A stretch of DNA of 9,420 nucleotides, from positions 1 to 9,420 of the forward strand of contig JAKMCZ010000010.1 in assembly GCA_022428185.1 (NCBI GenBank), read 5' to 3'. Below the pieces are notes generated by a model, which worked only from the letters and a program-made list of their open reading frames with translations, had not been told where the DNA came from and did no database searches. This DNA is from Alphaproteobacteria bacterium (lineage in GTDB: Bacteria; Pseudomonadota; Alphaproteobacteria; RS24). Of this stretch, positions 1 through 6,823 are shown one piece after another (within the stretch, counting starts at the first letter, position 1; every line of letters starts with the position of its first letter). A program made the position numbers and the translations under genes.

Positions 1-1
1 C

Positions 2-244
2 AATATGGATGGCAGCGAAGGCCCGCGTGTGCAAGCAACCCGCGCCTTTATCCGCAATCTTGAAAACCTGCCCGATTTTCCTGATTTGCCCGTGCTGCTA
101 TGGGACGAACGCTTATCGACCGCAGCGGTGGAGCGCACCTTGCTGGAAGCCGATACCAGCCGCGCCAAACGGGCTGAGGTGGTCGACAAAATGGCGGCAG
201 CGTTCATTCTACAAGGTGCGATAGACGCGGTTTATGGCGTTTGA
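2..244 (+). CDS. ruvX: RuvX/YqgF-family Holliday junction resolvase-like protein, C-terminal part (5' end outside window)
   Basis: Only the last 80 codons are present; the frame is open at the left edge. RuvX (YqgF) is an RNase H-fold nuclease of the cytoplasm, variously described as a putative Holliday junction resolvase and as a factor in 16S rRNA 5'-end processing. The family signatures of its C-terminal half are visible: NMDGSEGP at the edge (the end of the VxGLPxxxDG block), WDERLSTAAVE with the conserved acidic pair of the DERxST motif, and EVVDKMAAAFILQ, the final conserved helix with its active-site Asp. The protein ends normally, 9 residues after this helix, at a TGA. The apparent ATG at base 5 is an internal Met, not a start. 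Upstream of pyrB is a usual alphaproteobacterial location for this gene. The identification is firm; its exact role in this organism is not shown by the sequence. Confidence 0.93.
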   Translation, partial: NMDGSEGPRVQATRAFIRNLENLPDFPDLPVLLWDERLSTAAVERTLLEADTSRAKRAEVVDKMAAAFILQGAIDAVYGV

Positions 245-312
245 GTTTCTTTTCTGACTGAAATCTGTGTTATAAAGCGGTCAATAACAATAAGGATTGA
301 GGGCATATCGCT

Positions 313-573
313 ATGCGCAAAACATTCCAATTGCTGCGGCTCATTCCGGTCTTTGCGCTGGCGGCCTGTGGCGGCAATAGCAACAGCACGAGCAGCAGCC
401 CAAGCGACACAATGGGGCGTGTCACGCCGCCACCCATAACGCTTGAGGGTTTGCCCCGCCGTGCTTTGGCCGAAGCCCCCGACAGCGCAAAATCAAGCAA
501 TGTAGCGGCAACGGCAGCGCTTATTCACTGGCGCAAAACAGCAAGACAGGAGTGCTATGTTTGCGCCGACTAA
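313..573 (+). CDS. Small putative lipoprotein, probably the 5' part of a frameshifted gene
   Basis: An 86-residue reading frame begins with a lipoprotein signal peptide: MRK basic start, a hydrophobic run LLRLIPVFALAAC, and a lipobox LAAC with the lipidated Cys at residue 19. This predicts export by Sec and anchoring in a membrane by Lgt/Lsp. A Ser/Asn-rich linker (residues 20-32) follows, then a Pro-rich stretch. No known domain is recognised. GAGGG at 299-303, 9 nt before the ATG, is a plausible ribosome-binding site. The start is chosen because signal peptide and ribosome-binding site agree. The last 30 or so residues (HWRKTARQECYVCAD at the end) look unlike a folded domain, and a better-looking protein reading continues in another frame to base 740 (see next entry). 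It may therefore be a complete small lipoprotein or the broken front of one of about 142 residues. It sits between ruvX and pyrB, where many relatives have no such gene. Confidence 0.5.
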   Translation: MRKTFQLLRLIPVFALAACGGNSNSTSSSPSDTMGRVTPPPITLEGLPRRALAEAPDSAKSSNVAATAALIHWRKTARQECYVCAD

Positions 574-740
574 ACGACACCCGTGATTGCACCAACACGC
601 AGGGCAAAACCGTTCTCACATCTGCTCAAGAAACGAAATTGACGGGTTTCGCCGTCGCTTTCATTGCGGCACCGGACTGCCCTGGAGCGACGCGCAACCC
701 CATCTACGCAGCAGCGAAATATCGACCCTCGGGCAGTTAA
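447..740 (+). pseudogene. Out-of-frame continuation of the small lipoprotein gene (candidate frameshift)
   Basis: The frame one base back from that of the lipoprotein is open from 447 to a TAA at 738-740. From about base 501 it reads like genuine protein: CSGNGSAYSLAQNSKTG, then LCLRRLNDTRDCTNTQG, then a hydrophobic FAVAFIAAPDCPG and AAAKYRPSGS at the end. It uses GC-rich third positions (ggc, aac, agc, acc, gcg) as the neighbouring genes do. It has spaced cysteines, as expected of an exported protein. It has no convincing start of its own: the first usable codon is GTG at 552, with no clear ribosome-binding site. One base inserted in the C5 run at 476-480 or the A4 run at 489-492 would join it to the lipoprotein front, giving about 142 residues. 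It could instead be a chance open frame. No homologue is recognised. Confidence 0.35.
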
Positions 741-771
741 AGCTGCATTTACGCTTTTAGGTATTTATCGC

Positions 772-800
772 TTGCCCCGACTCGCGCCCGTCTGTATATA
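772..800 (+). promoter_or_regulatory. Candidate sigma-70-type promoter for pyrB (TTGCCC - 17 nt - TATATA)
   Basis: TTGCCC at 772-777 and TATATA at 795-800 are separated by 17 nt; an overlapping TATACT lies at 797-802. Transcription would begin near 806-808, only 4-6 nt before the pyrB ATG at 812, so the mRNA would be nearly leaderless. The absence of any Shine-Dalgarno-like purine run before 812 fits that. This is a motif match by eye in a non-coding stretch and is unproven. Confidence 0.4.
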
Positions 801-811
801 CTCGGACTTTA

Positions 812-1780
812 ATGACAGCGATGGAAATCAAGGGTGCCTTCACCCACCGCGACCTCTTAGGGATCGAGGGGCTGTCTGTTTCCGAAATTACCTATTTGCT
901 CGACCTATCTGACAGCTATGTCGACCAAAATCGTCAGATTGATAAAAAGACATCAGTGCTGCGCGGGCGCACCCAGATTAACTTATTCTTTGAAAGCTCG
1001 ACGCGAACGCAAAGCTCGTTTGAACTGGCCGGTAAGCGACTGGGTGCCGATGTGATGAATATGTCGGTCACGACCTCGGCGGTGAATAAGGGCGAGACGC
1101 TGCTCGACACCGCCGTCACGCTAAATGCCATGAACCCCGATTTGCTGGTGGTGCGCCACGGCGATAGCGGCGCGGTGGAATTGCTGGCGCAAAAAATGTC
1201 CTGCGCCGTGCTTAATGCCGGTGATGGCGCGCACGAACACCCGACCCAAGCCCTGTTGGACGCACTGACCATTCGCCGCCGCCTCGGCAAGCTGCAAGGC
1301 CTGCGTGTCGCCATTTGCGGTGACATTACTCATAGTCGCGTGGCGCGCTCAAATCTGCTGCTGCTCAACGCAATGGGCGCGCAAGTGCATCTCATCGGCC
1401 CGCAAACGCTTTTGCCCGTCGGTGCCGAACAGCTTGGCGCGCGAGTGTTTACCGATATGCGCGCCGGACTGGACGGCTGCGATATTGTGATGATGCTGCG
1501 TATCCAAAATGAACGCATGGAGGGTGCACTCATTCCGTCGGTGCGCGAATATTACAGCCTTTACGGCCTCGACCGCGAAAAGCTGGCTTGTGCCAAACCC
1601 GATGCACTGGTGATGCATCCGGGGCCGATGAATCGCGGGGTCGAGATTGACAGCGCGGTCGCCGATGACCCTGAGCGCAGCCTCATTCGTGAGCAAGTGG
1701 AAATGGGCGTTGCCGTGCGTATGGCGGTGTTGGAAGCCCTCGCGGCCAATCTGCCAAATGATACGGGAAGCGCGACATGA
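812..1780 (+). CDS. pyrB: Aspartate carbamoyltransferase catalytic subunit
   Basis: The 322-residue enzyme condenses carbamoyl phosphate with L-aspartate to N-carbamoyl-L-aspartate, the first committed step of pyrimidine synthesis, in the cytoplasm. The carbamoyl phosphate signature FFESSTRTQSSFELAGKRLG spans residues 59-78 with STRT at 63-66. The 80s loop Ser and Lys, supplied by the adjacent subunit, are S89 and K93 in SAVNKGET. HEHPTQALLD is at 141-150. The aspartate-binding LRIQNERM is at 229-236, and HPGPMNRGVEID at 269-280 is the form typical of bacterial PyrB paired with a PyrC-like subunit. Length is normal for the catalytic chain. The ATG at 812 lacks a ribosome-binding site but lies just after a candidate promoter; a second ATG at 824 would give M-E-I-K as the start and cannot be excluded. 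The stop overlaps the next gene (ATGA), implying translational coupling with the PyrC-like partner. No PyrI regulatory subunit is seen. Confidence 0.97.
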   Translation: MTAMEIKGAFTHRDLLGIEGLSVSEITYLLDLSDSYVDQNRQIDKKTSVLRGRTQINLFFESSTRTQSSFELAGKRLGADVMNMSVTTSAVNKGETLLDTAVTLNAMNPDLLVVRHGDSGAVELLAQKMSCAVLNAGDGAHEHPTQALLDALTIRRRLGKLQGLRVAICGDITHSRVARSNLLLLNAMGAQVHLIGPQTLLPVGAEQLGARVFTDMRAGLDGCDIVMMLRIQNERMEGALIPSVREYYSLYGLDREKLACAKPDALVMHPGPMNRGVEIDSAVADDPERSLIREQVEMGVAVRMAVLEALAANLPNDTGSAT

Positions 1781-3051
1781 ATATTGCCTTTTCAAATGCC
1801 CGCCTGATTGACCCCGCCAACGGGTTAGACGAGCTTGGCACATTGGTTGTCGAAAAAGGCAAAATCGCCGCCATTGGTAAAAACGCCAAAGTGCCCGCCA
1901 AAATGAAAACTCATGACTGCAAAGGCGCGGCCATATTGCCCGGCCTTATCGACATGCAGGTTTTTACCGGCGAGCCGGGCGAAGAGCATCGCGAAACATT
2001 AGCCACCGCCTCTCAAGCCGCTGCGGCGGGCGGTGTGACGACAATGATTACCATGCCCAACACCAATCCGGTGATTGACGATGCCGCACTGGTTGATTTC
2101 ATCTCGCGCCGCGCCCGCGATACGGCGATTGTGCGCGTGCACCCGATGGCTGCCCTGACCCGAGGTTGCGCAGGCAAGAGCATTACCGAGTTCGGTCTGC
2201 TGAGCGAAGCCGGCGCAATTGCCTTTACCGATGGCGACCGCGCTTTAATGAACGCACTGACCATGCGCCGCGCCTTGTCTTATGCGGGCACTTTTGACGC
2301 GCTGATTGTGCAGCACGCAATGGACCAGGATTTGCAAAGCGCCGGTGTGATGCATGAAAGCGAATTGGCGACACGATTGGGGCTGGCAGGAATTCCGGTT
2401 GCTGCTGAAACGGCAATGATTGACCGCGACTTGCGCCTTGTTGAACTGACCGGTGCGCGCTATCACATCGCGCAAATTTCAGCCGCTGACAGTGTTGAAG
2501 CGGTGCGCGCCGCCAAGCAAAACGGCCTTCCCGTATCTTGCGGCGTGTCGGCAACGCATCTGATGTTAAACCAAAATGATGTCGAGAATTACCGCACCTT
2601 TGCCAAATTATCGCCGCCGCTGCGCCGCGAAGAAGACCGGCTGGCGCTGATTGCCGGCGTCGCTGATGGCACGATTGACGTCATTGTCTCCGGTCATAAT
2701 CCACAAAATGAAGAAGCCAAGCGCCAGCCTTTCGCGCAAGCCGCTTACGGCACGGTCGGGGTCGAGACCCTGCTGGCCGGTGTTTTGAGCTTGCATCATG
2801 CCGATGGCATTGCACTCGACAAGCTGTTGGCTTGCGTGACGGCGCAACCGGCCGCCCTATTGGGGCTTGACGCTGGCTCCCTCAGCATTGGCGCGGAAGC
2901 GGATTTTACAATCGCCGATTTAGAGGCACCCTGGGTTGTCGATGCCGACACCTTGCGCTCCAAGTCGCAAAATGCTGCTATCGACAAAAGAAAAGTGCAA
3001 GGGCAAGTGCTGGCCTGTTATGTCGGCGGCAAAGCTGTCTTTGAAAACTAG
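1777..3051 (+). CDS. pyrC: Dihydroorotase-like protein lacking key active-site residues (PyrC'/PyrX type)
   Basis: This 424-residue amidohydrolase-fold protein aligns throughout with class I dihydroorotases: GLIDM at 56-60, EPGEEHRETL at 66-75, AAAAGGVTTMITMPNTNP at 81-98, GIPVAAE at 205-211, LSPPLRREEDRLAL at 278-291 and GTVGVETLL at 325-333. Several catalytic positions are altered. The N-terminal metal-binding DxHxH reads DMQVF (59-63), so both His are gone. The His of the ICHVS block is Gln (AQIS, Q233). The catalytic Asp of TDHAPH is Gly (SGHNPQ, G306). H180 and H307 remain. Known precedent: Pseudomonas PyrC' (PyrX) is inactive and assembles with PyrB. I infer the same here, with a working dihydroorotase elsewhere in the genome. 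The ATGA overlap with pyrB supports coupled, stoichiometric synthesis; GGGAAG at 1765-1770 is a suitable ribosome-binding site. Databases would probably call it simply dihydroorotase. Confidence 0.92.
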   Translation: MNIAFSNARLIDPANGLDELGTLVVEKGKIAAIGKNAKVPAKMKTHDCKGAAILPGLIDMQVFTGEPGEEHRETLATASQAAAAGGVTTMITMPNTNPVIDDAALVDFISRRARDTAIVRVHPMAALTRGCAGKSITEFGLLSEAGAIAFTDGDRALMNALTMRRALSYAGTFDALIVQHAMDQDLQSAGVMHESELATRLGLAGIPVAAETAMIDRDLRLVELTGARYHIAQISAADSVEAVRAAKQNGLPVSCGVSATHLMLNQNDVENYRTFAKLSPPLRREEDRLALIAGVADGTIDVIVSGHNPQNEEAKRQPFAQAAYGTVGVETLLAGVLSLHHADGIALDKLLACVTAQPAALLGLDAGSLSIGAEADFTIADLEAPWVVDADTLRSKSQNAAIDKRKVQGQVLACYVGGKAVFEN

Positions 3052-3072
3052 CGCTGTCGTCTTGGGGGATTT

Positions 3073-3663
3073 ATGGCTGAACCGGTGATTATTGTTTTGG
3101 GGCTTGCCTTTGGCTATTTGCTCGGCTCGATTCCGTTCGGTCTGCTATTCACCCGTTTCGGCGGCAAAGGCGATATCCGCAGCATTGGTTCAGGCAATAT
3201 TGGCGCGACCAATGTTCTGCGGTCAGGCAGCAAAATTTTGGCACTAGCCACTTTGCTGGCCGATGTGCTGAAGGGCGCGCTGGCAGTCAGCCTTGTCTGG
3301 CGGTTGGGCAGTGATAGCGCAGCTTTATTGGCCGGGCTGGCCGCATTTGTTGGGCATTTATTTCCGGTCTGGCTCGACTTTAAGGGCGGCAAAGGCATTG
3401 CGGTGTTCATCGGCGTGATTTTGATGACGTCGCCAATGACCGGATTGGTGTTTTTAACCGTCTGGTTGCTGATGGCGTTGGCCTTCCGCATTTCATCATT
3501 GTCGGCAATCGTTGCATTGATTGTGACGGTTCCGTTTTTGATGTTTCTGGGCGAGGCCGACACCGCGCTTTACACAAGCTTGATGGTCGCCTTGTCGCTC
3601 TGGGCGCATCGCGAGAACATTGCGCGCTTGCGCGCCGGAAACGAACCAAAAATCGGCAGCTAA
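3073..3663 (+). CDS. plsY: Acyl-phosphate:glycerol-3-phosphate acyltransferase
   Basis: PlsY is an inner-membrane enzyme that transfers an acyl group from acyl-phosphate to sn-glycerol-3-phosphate, giving lysophosphatidic acid, the first step of phospholipid synthesis; it works with PlsX. At 196 residues it has the family's size and its cytoplasm-facing motifs: GSIPFG at 18-23, SGNIGATNVLR at 40-50 (motif 1), GHLFPVWLDFKGGKGIA at 94-110 (motif 2, glycine-rich), and HRENIARLRAGNE at 179-191 (motif 3). The protein is strongly hydrophobic, with membrane segments around 4-25, 54-76, 83-102, 109-137 and 142-160, consistent with the multi-pass topology of known PlsY. The gene lies 21 nt after pyrC', with GGGGGA at 3064-3069 close before the ATG, so it is probably co-transcribed with pyrBC'. 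Nothing suggests a defect. Confidence 0.97.
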   Translation: MAEPVIIVLGLAFGYLLGSIPFGLLFTRFGGKGDIRSIGSGNIGATNVLRSGSKILALATLLADVLKGALAVSLVWRLGSDSAALLAGLAAFVGHLFPVWLDFKGGKGIAVFIGVILMTSPMTGLVFLTVWLLMALAFRISSLSAIVALIVTVPFLMFLGEADTALYTSLMVALSLWAHRENIARLRAGNEPKIGS

Positions 3664-3687
3664 AATTACTGCCCAAAAACAACAATA

Positions 3688-3694
3688 AAGGCGG
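3688..3694 (+). promoter_or_regulatory. Ribosome-binding site of the original dprA start
   Basis: AAGGCGG lies 6 nt before the ATG at 3701. It is the only good ribosome-binding site before the dprA remnant and marks 3701 as the likely original start. The GTG at 3752, from which the surviving C-terminal part could be read, has none. Confidence 0.5.
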
Positions 3695-3700
3695 TTGAGT

Positions 3701-4192
3701 ATGACAGAGAGTTTCAGCCAAAAATTACAATGAGCATGGCGCTCGACCGGCGTGATTGTGGTTGAGGCAGCGCGGCGCTCGGGGTCTTTGATTACTGCGC
3801 GACTGGCCGGTGAACAAGGGCGCGAGGTGTTCGCCGTGCCCAATTCACCGCTTGATGCGCGTTGTCATGGTTCTAATAATCTGTTGCGTGACGGAGCTGT
3901 GTTGACCGAAAACGCCGATGATGTGTTGAATGTTCTGCGCCCGCTTATGGAGCAGCGCGAAATGGACAGCCGCACGCCACCGCCACCGCGCCAGCTTGAG
4001 ACGTCGCCAGTTGACCCTGATGATGATTTGCGTCGTCGGATTGTCGACCTGATGGGGCCCGTGCCGATGACCGTAGATGAATTGATTGAGGTCGCAAATG
4101 CGCCCGTCAGCGCGGTTCATCTGGTTTTGTTAGAGCTTGAGTTGGCGGGACGTTTGACGCAAGAACCGGGCGGTAAAATCAGCCTGATTTGA
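3701..4192 (+). pseudogene. dprA: DprA (DNA processing protein A), internally deleted remnant
   Basis: DprA binds incoming single-stranded DNA and loads RecA during natural transformation. Here a plausible original start at 3701 gives MTESFSQKLQ, then a TGA at 3731-3733. In the same frame the conserved C-terminal part resumes with GVIVVEAARRSGSLITARL (bases 3749-3805), GREVFAVPNSPLDARCHGSN, DGAVLTENADDVL, and a C-terminal winged-helix domain (DDLRRRIVDLMGPVPMT to the end). Missing are the N-terminal helical domain and most of the Rossmann fold, including the GSRxxS nucleotide-binding-like segment, SGLARGID and FPxRNRIIAG, so ssDNA binding should be lost. The family is usually about 360-390 residues; about 200 codons are absent. 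The remainder could be translated as 146 residues from GTG 3752, but no ribosome-binding site precedes it. The usual PGS of VFAVPGS is PNS. The open frame of the remnant suggests a recent event, or an assembly error. The plsY-dprA-topA position confirms identity. Confidence 0.85.
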
Positions 4193-4213
4193 CCACCGCC
4201 AAAATTCTCTCAT

Positions 4214-4244
4214 TTGACATGTGGGTCTATTTCGACCATATGAT
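4214..4244 (+). promoter_or_regulatory. Candidate sigma-70-type promoter for topA (TTGACA with CATATGAT)
   Basis: A perfect -35 hexamer TTGACA lies at 4214-4219. The -10 is either CATATG at 4237-4242 (17-nt spacer) or the better hexamer TATGAT at 4239-4244 (19-nt spacer). Transcription would start near 4250, giving a leader of about 25 nt that contains the topA ribosome-binding site GAGG (4263-4266). It would allow topA, and through it rnr, to be expressed independently of the pyrB-plsY-dprA unit. Seen by eye only. Confidence 0.5.
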
Positions 4245-4273
4245 GCGCCCGAAACAAGATTTGAGGCGCTTTT

Positions 4274-6823
4274 ATGCAAGTCGTTATTGTTGAATCGCCA
4301 GCTAAGGCGAAGACCATCAACAAATATCTGGGGTCAGACTTTACGGTTCTGGCAAGCTTCGGCCATGTGCGCGATTTGCCGGAGAAGAACGGCTCGGTTG
4401 ACCCCGACAATGATTTTGCCATGTCATGGGAAGAGCAAGGCGACGCGCGCAAGCGTTTGAGCGAGATTGCCAAAGCCGTTAAAGGCGCTGACTCGTTGGT
4501 TCTCGCCACTGACCCCGACCGCGAAGGCGAAGCGATTAGCTGGCACGTGCTGGAAGTTCTGCGCAAAAAGAAAGTGCTGGGCGACAAGCCGGTGAGCCGC
4601 GTCGTTTTCAACGCGATTACCAAAAACGCCGTGCTGGAAGCAATGGCTAAGCCGCGCGAGATTGACGAAAAACTGGTCGACGCCTATTTGGCGCGCCGCG
4701 CACTTGATTATCTGGTCGGCTTTAACCTGTCGCCGGTTTTGTGGCGCAAGCTGCCCGGCGCGCGTTCGGCCGGTCGCGTGCAATCGGTTGCGCTGCGTCT
4801 GATTTGCGAACGCGAGTTGGAAATTGAAGCTTTCAATCCCCGCGAATATTGGTCGGTCGATACCGATTTCAAAACCGCCAATGGTGATGCGCTGCCGACA
4901 CGTCTGGTGCGCCATAAGGGCGAGAAGCTCGACAAGTTCACCCTCGCCAATGAAGACATGGCGCGCGAAGCTGAAACCGCGATTGCCAGCACTGAATTTT
5001 CCATTGATAAAATTGAGAGCAAGCCGGGACAAAGAAAACCTGCTGCCCCCTTCACGACATCAACCCTGCAACAAGAAGCCAGCCGCAAGCTAGGCTTTAA
5101 CGCCAAGCGCACCATGCAAGTGGCGCAATTGCTGTATCAGGGAGTGAGCATTGATGGTGAGGAAACCGGTCTCATCACCTATATGCGGACCGATGGCACA
5201 CAAATCGCGCCTGAAGCGGTAACCGAAACCCGCGAGGTTATTGTTGAAGATTTCGGCGATGAATATTTACCCGATGCGCCGCGTGTCTATGAAACCAAAG
5301 CCGCCAACGCGCAGGAAGCGCATGAGGCCATTCGTCCAACCGCGTTGGCTCGACGGCCTGACCAAATGGGGCGCTATCTCGATGGCGACCAAGCCAAGCT
5401 ATATGAGCTTATCTGGAAACGGACAATGGCCTCGCAAATGGAAAATGCGCGCGTGCAGCGCACGACGATTTCAATTGTCGGCGCTGATGGCGTGACCGGC
5501 ATGCGTGCGTCCGGCACGGTGGTTACATTCTCCGGCTTTTTGAAGCTGTATGAAGAAGGCAAAGACGACGAAGCCGATGAAAAAGACGGCCCACGTCTGC
5601 CGCAAGTGGCCGAAGGTGAAAGCCTGTCGGTCTTCAAAATTTCGCCCGAACAGCATTTCACCGAGCCGCCGCCCCGCTATAGCGAGGCGACATTGGTAAA
5701 ACGCATGGAAGAGTTAAGCATTGGACGCCCCTCAACCTATGCCTCAGTGCTGAGTGTGCTGCGCGAGCGTGATTATGTGGTGATGGATCGCAATCGCTTC
5801 ATTCCGCAGGATAAAGGGCGTTTGGTAACGGCCTTTTTGGAAAACTTCTTCGACCGCTATGTCGATTATGATTTCACCGCTGCGCTGGAATCCGATCTCG
5901 ATAAAGTATCTGACGGCACATTGAGTTACAAAGAAGTGCTGGCGCGTTTTTGGGAAGACTTCCACAAAACCGTCGATGCGACATTGGAAATCCGCAACAC
6001 GCAAATTCTCGACACGATGAATGAAGTGATGGGCGCGCATATTTTCAAGGATACCGGCAATGGCAATCCACGCGTTTGCCCGAAATGCAGCGAAGGCGAA
6101 TTAAGCCTTAAAACCGGTCGTTATGGCGCATTTGTCGGCTGCACGCGCTATCCTGATTGCCGCTTCACCCGCCCGTTTGCCGGAGAGCAAGCCGAGCAAG
6201 GCGATATTGAACGGATTTTGGGACAAGACCCTGAAAGCGGCCTTGACGTGCATATTAAAAACGGTCGCTTTGGGCCTTATATCCAGCTTGGCGATACGGG
6301 CGAAACCGAAGACAAGCCGAAACGTGCCGGAATTCCCAAAGGCAAGCAGCCGGCTGAGGTGGAATTTGATTATGCGCTGAAGCTGTTATCGCTGCCGCGC
6401 AATATCGGCCCGCATCCCGAGACCGGTGAAGATATTATGGCTGATATTGGTCGCTACGGCCCTTACATTAAAGCCGGTAAGCAATCAGCCAGCCTTGAAA
6501 CGCCCGATGAAGTGTTTGAGATAGGCGTCAATCGTGCGGTCACGGTTTTAGCTGAACGCAAAGCCAAAGGCCCGGCGCAGCGGCGCGGCGGCAGCGTGAT
6601 TAAAGATTTGGGCGAGCACCCTGACGATAAAAAACCGGTGCGCGTGATGGACGGTCGCTTTGGCCCTTATGTAAAATATGAAAAGGTCAATGCCACTATT
6701 CCAAAGGACGAAAACCCTGAAGACATCAGTTTAGAACGCGGGCTTGAACTCATCGCTGCGCGGATTGCCAAAGGCCCTGCCAAAAAACGAAAAAAAGCCG
6801 CACCGAAGAAAAAGAGCGCCTAA
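4274..6823 (+). CDS. topA: DNA topoisomerase I (type IA, omega protein)
   Basis: This 849-residue enzyme relaxes negatively supercoiled DNA by cutting one strand through a 5'-phosphotyrosine. The Toprim domain has E7 in VESPAKAKTI and the DxDxE motif TDPDREGEA (79-87). The ARRALDYLVGFNLSPVLW and SAGRVQSVALRLI blocks follow at 140-176. FTTSTLQQEASRKLGF is at 260-275, and the active-site ITYMRTDGT has the nucleophile Y303 with R305 beside it. RYSEATLVKRMEELSIGRPSTYA at 468-490 is also typical. After the core is one four-Cys zinc finger (C602, C605, C623, C629), then three C-terminal repeats with GRFGPYI/GRYGPYI/GRFGPYV cores at 664-670, 726-732 and 794-800, as in alphaproteobacterial TopA. It ends in a Lys-rich tail KKRKKAAPKKKSA. 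GAGG at 4263-4266, 7 nt before the ATG, supports this start. The TAA overlaps the rnr ATG by one base, implying co-translation. Confidence 0.98.
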   Translation: MQVVIVESPAKAKTINKYLGSDFTVLASFGHVRDLPEKNGSVDPDNDFAMSWEEQGDARKRLSEIAKAVKGADSLVLATDPDREGEAISWHVLEVLRKKKVLGDKPVSRVVFNAITKNAVLEAMAKPREIDEKLVDAYLARRALDYLVGFNLSPVLWRKLPGARSAGRVQSVALRLICERELEIEAFNPREYWSVDTDFKTANGDALPTRLVRHKGEKLDKFTLANEDMAREAETAIASTEFSIDKIESKPGQRKPAAPFTTSTLQQEASRKLGFNAKRTMQVAQLLYQGVSIDGEETGLITYMRTDGTQIAPEAVTETREVIVEDFGDEYLPDAPRVYETKAANAQEAHEAIRPTALARRPDQMGRYLDGDQAKLYELIWKRTMASQMENARVQRTTISIVGADGVTGMRASGTVVTFSGFLKLYEEGKDDEADEKDGPRLPQVAEGESLSVFKISPEQHFTEPPPRYSEATLVKRMEELSIGRPSTYASVLSVLRERDYVVMDRNRFIPQDKGRLVTAFLENFFDRYVDYDFTAALESDLDKVSDGTLSYKEVLARFWEDFHKTVDATLEIRNTQILDTMNEVMGAHIFKDTGNGNPRVCPKCSEGELSLKTGRYGAFVGCTRYPDCRFTRPFAGEQAEQGDIERILGQDPESGLDVHIKNGRFGPYIQLGDTGETEDKPKRAGIPKGKQPAEVEFDYALKLLSLPRNIGPHPETGEDIMADIGRYGPYIKAGKQSASLETPDEVFEIGVNRAVTVLAERKAKGPAQRRGGSVIKDLGEHPDDKKPVRVMDGRFGPYVKYEKVNATIPKDENPEDISLERGLELIAARIAKGPAKKRKKAAPKKKSA

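Noticed and set aside
664..912. Plus-strand 82-codon frame overlapping the pyrB start
   Set aside because: It runs out of frame into the conserved beginning of pyrB, has no ribosome-binding site, and its sequence is unlike a folded protein.
1349..1843. Minus-strand open frame (164 codons) opposite the pyrB/pyrC' junction
   Set aside because: It spans two real overlapping genes on the other strand and shows no protein-family features.
3731..3733. The in-frame TGA in dprA as a selenocysteine or programmed read-through codon
   Set aside because: No hairpin resembling a SECIS element was seen after it, and the expected DprA domains are missing as well, so a lesion is the simpler reading.
4424..5032. 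Long minus-strand open frame (202 codons) opposite topA
   Set aside because: It lies wholly inside topA, which has unmistakable motifs; its translation has no recognisable domain and is a composition effect of a coding strand with strong third-position bias.
6264..6675. Repeated GRFGPY-type segments in the topA 3' region as a DNA repeat array
   Set aside because: They are diverged protein repeats of the TopA C-terminal region and are not near-identical DNA repeats or a CRISPR array.
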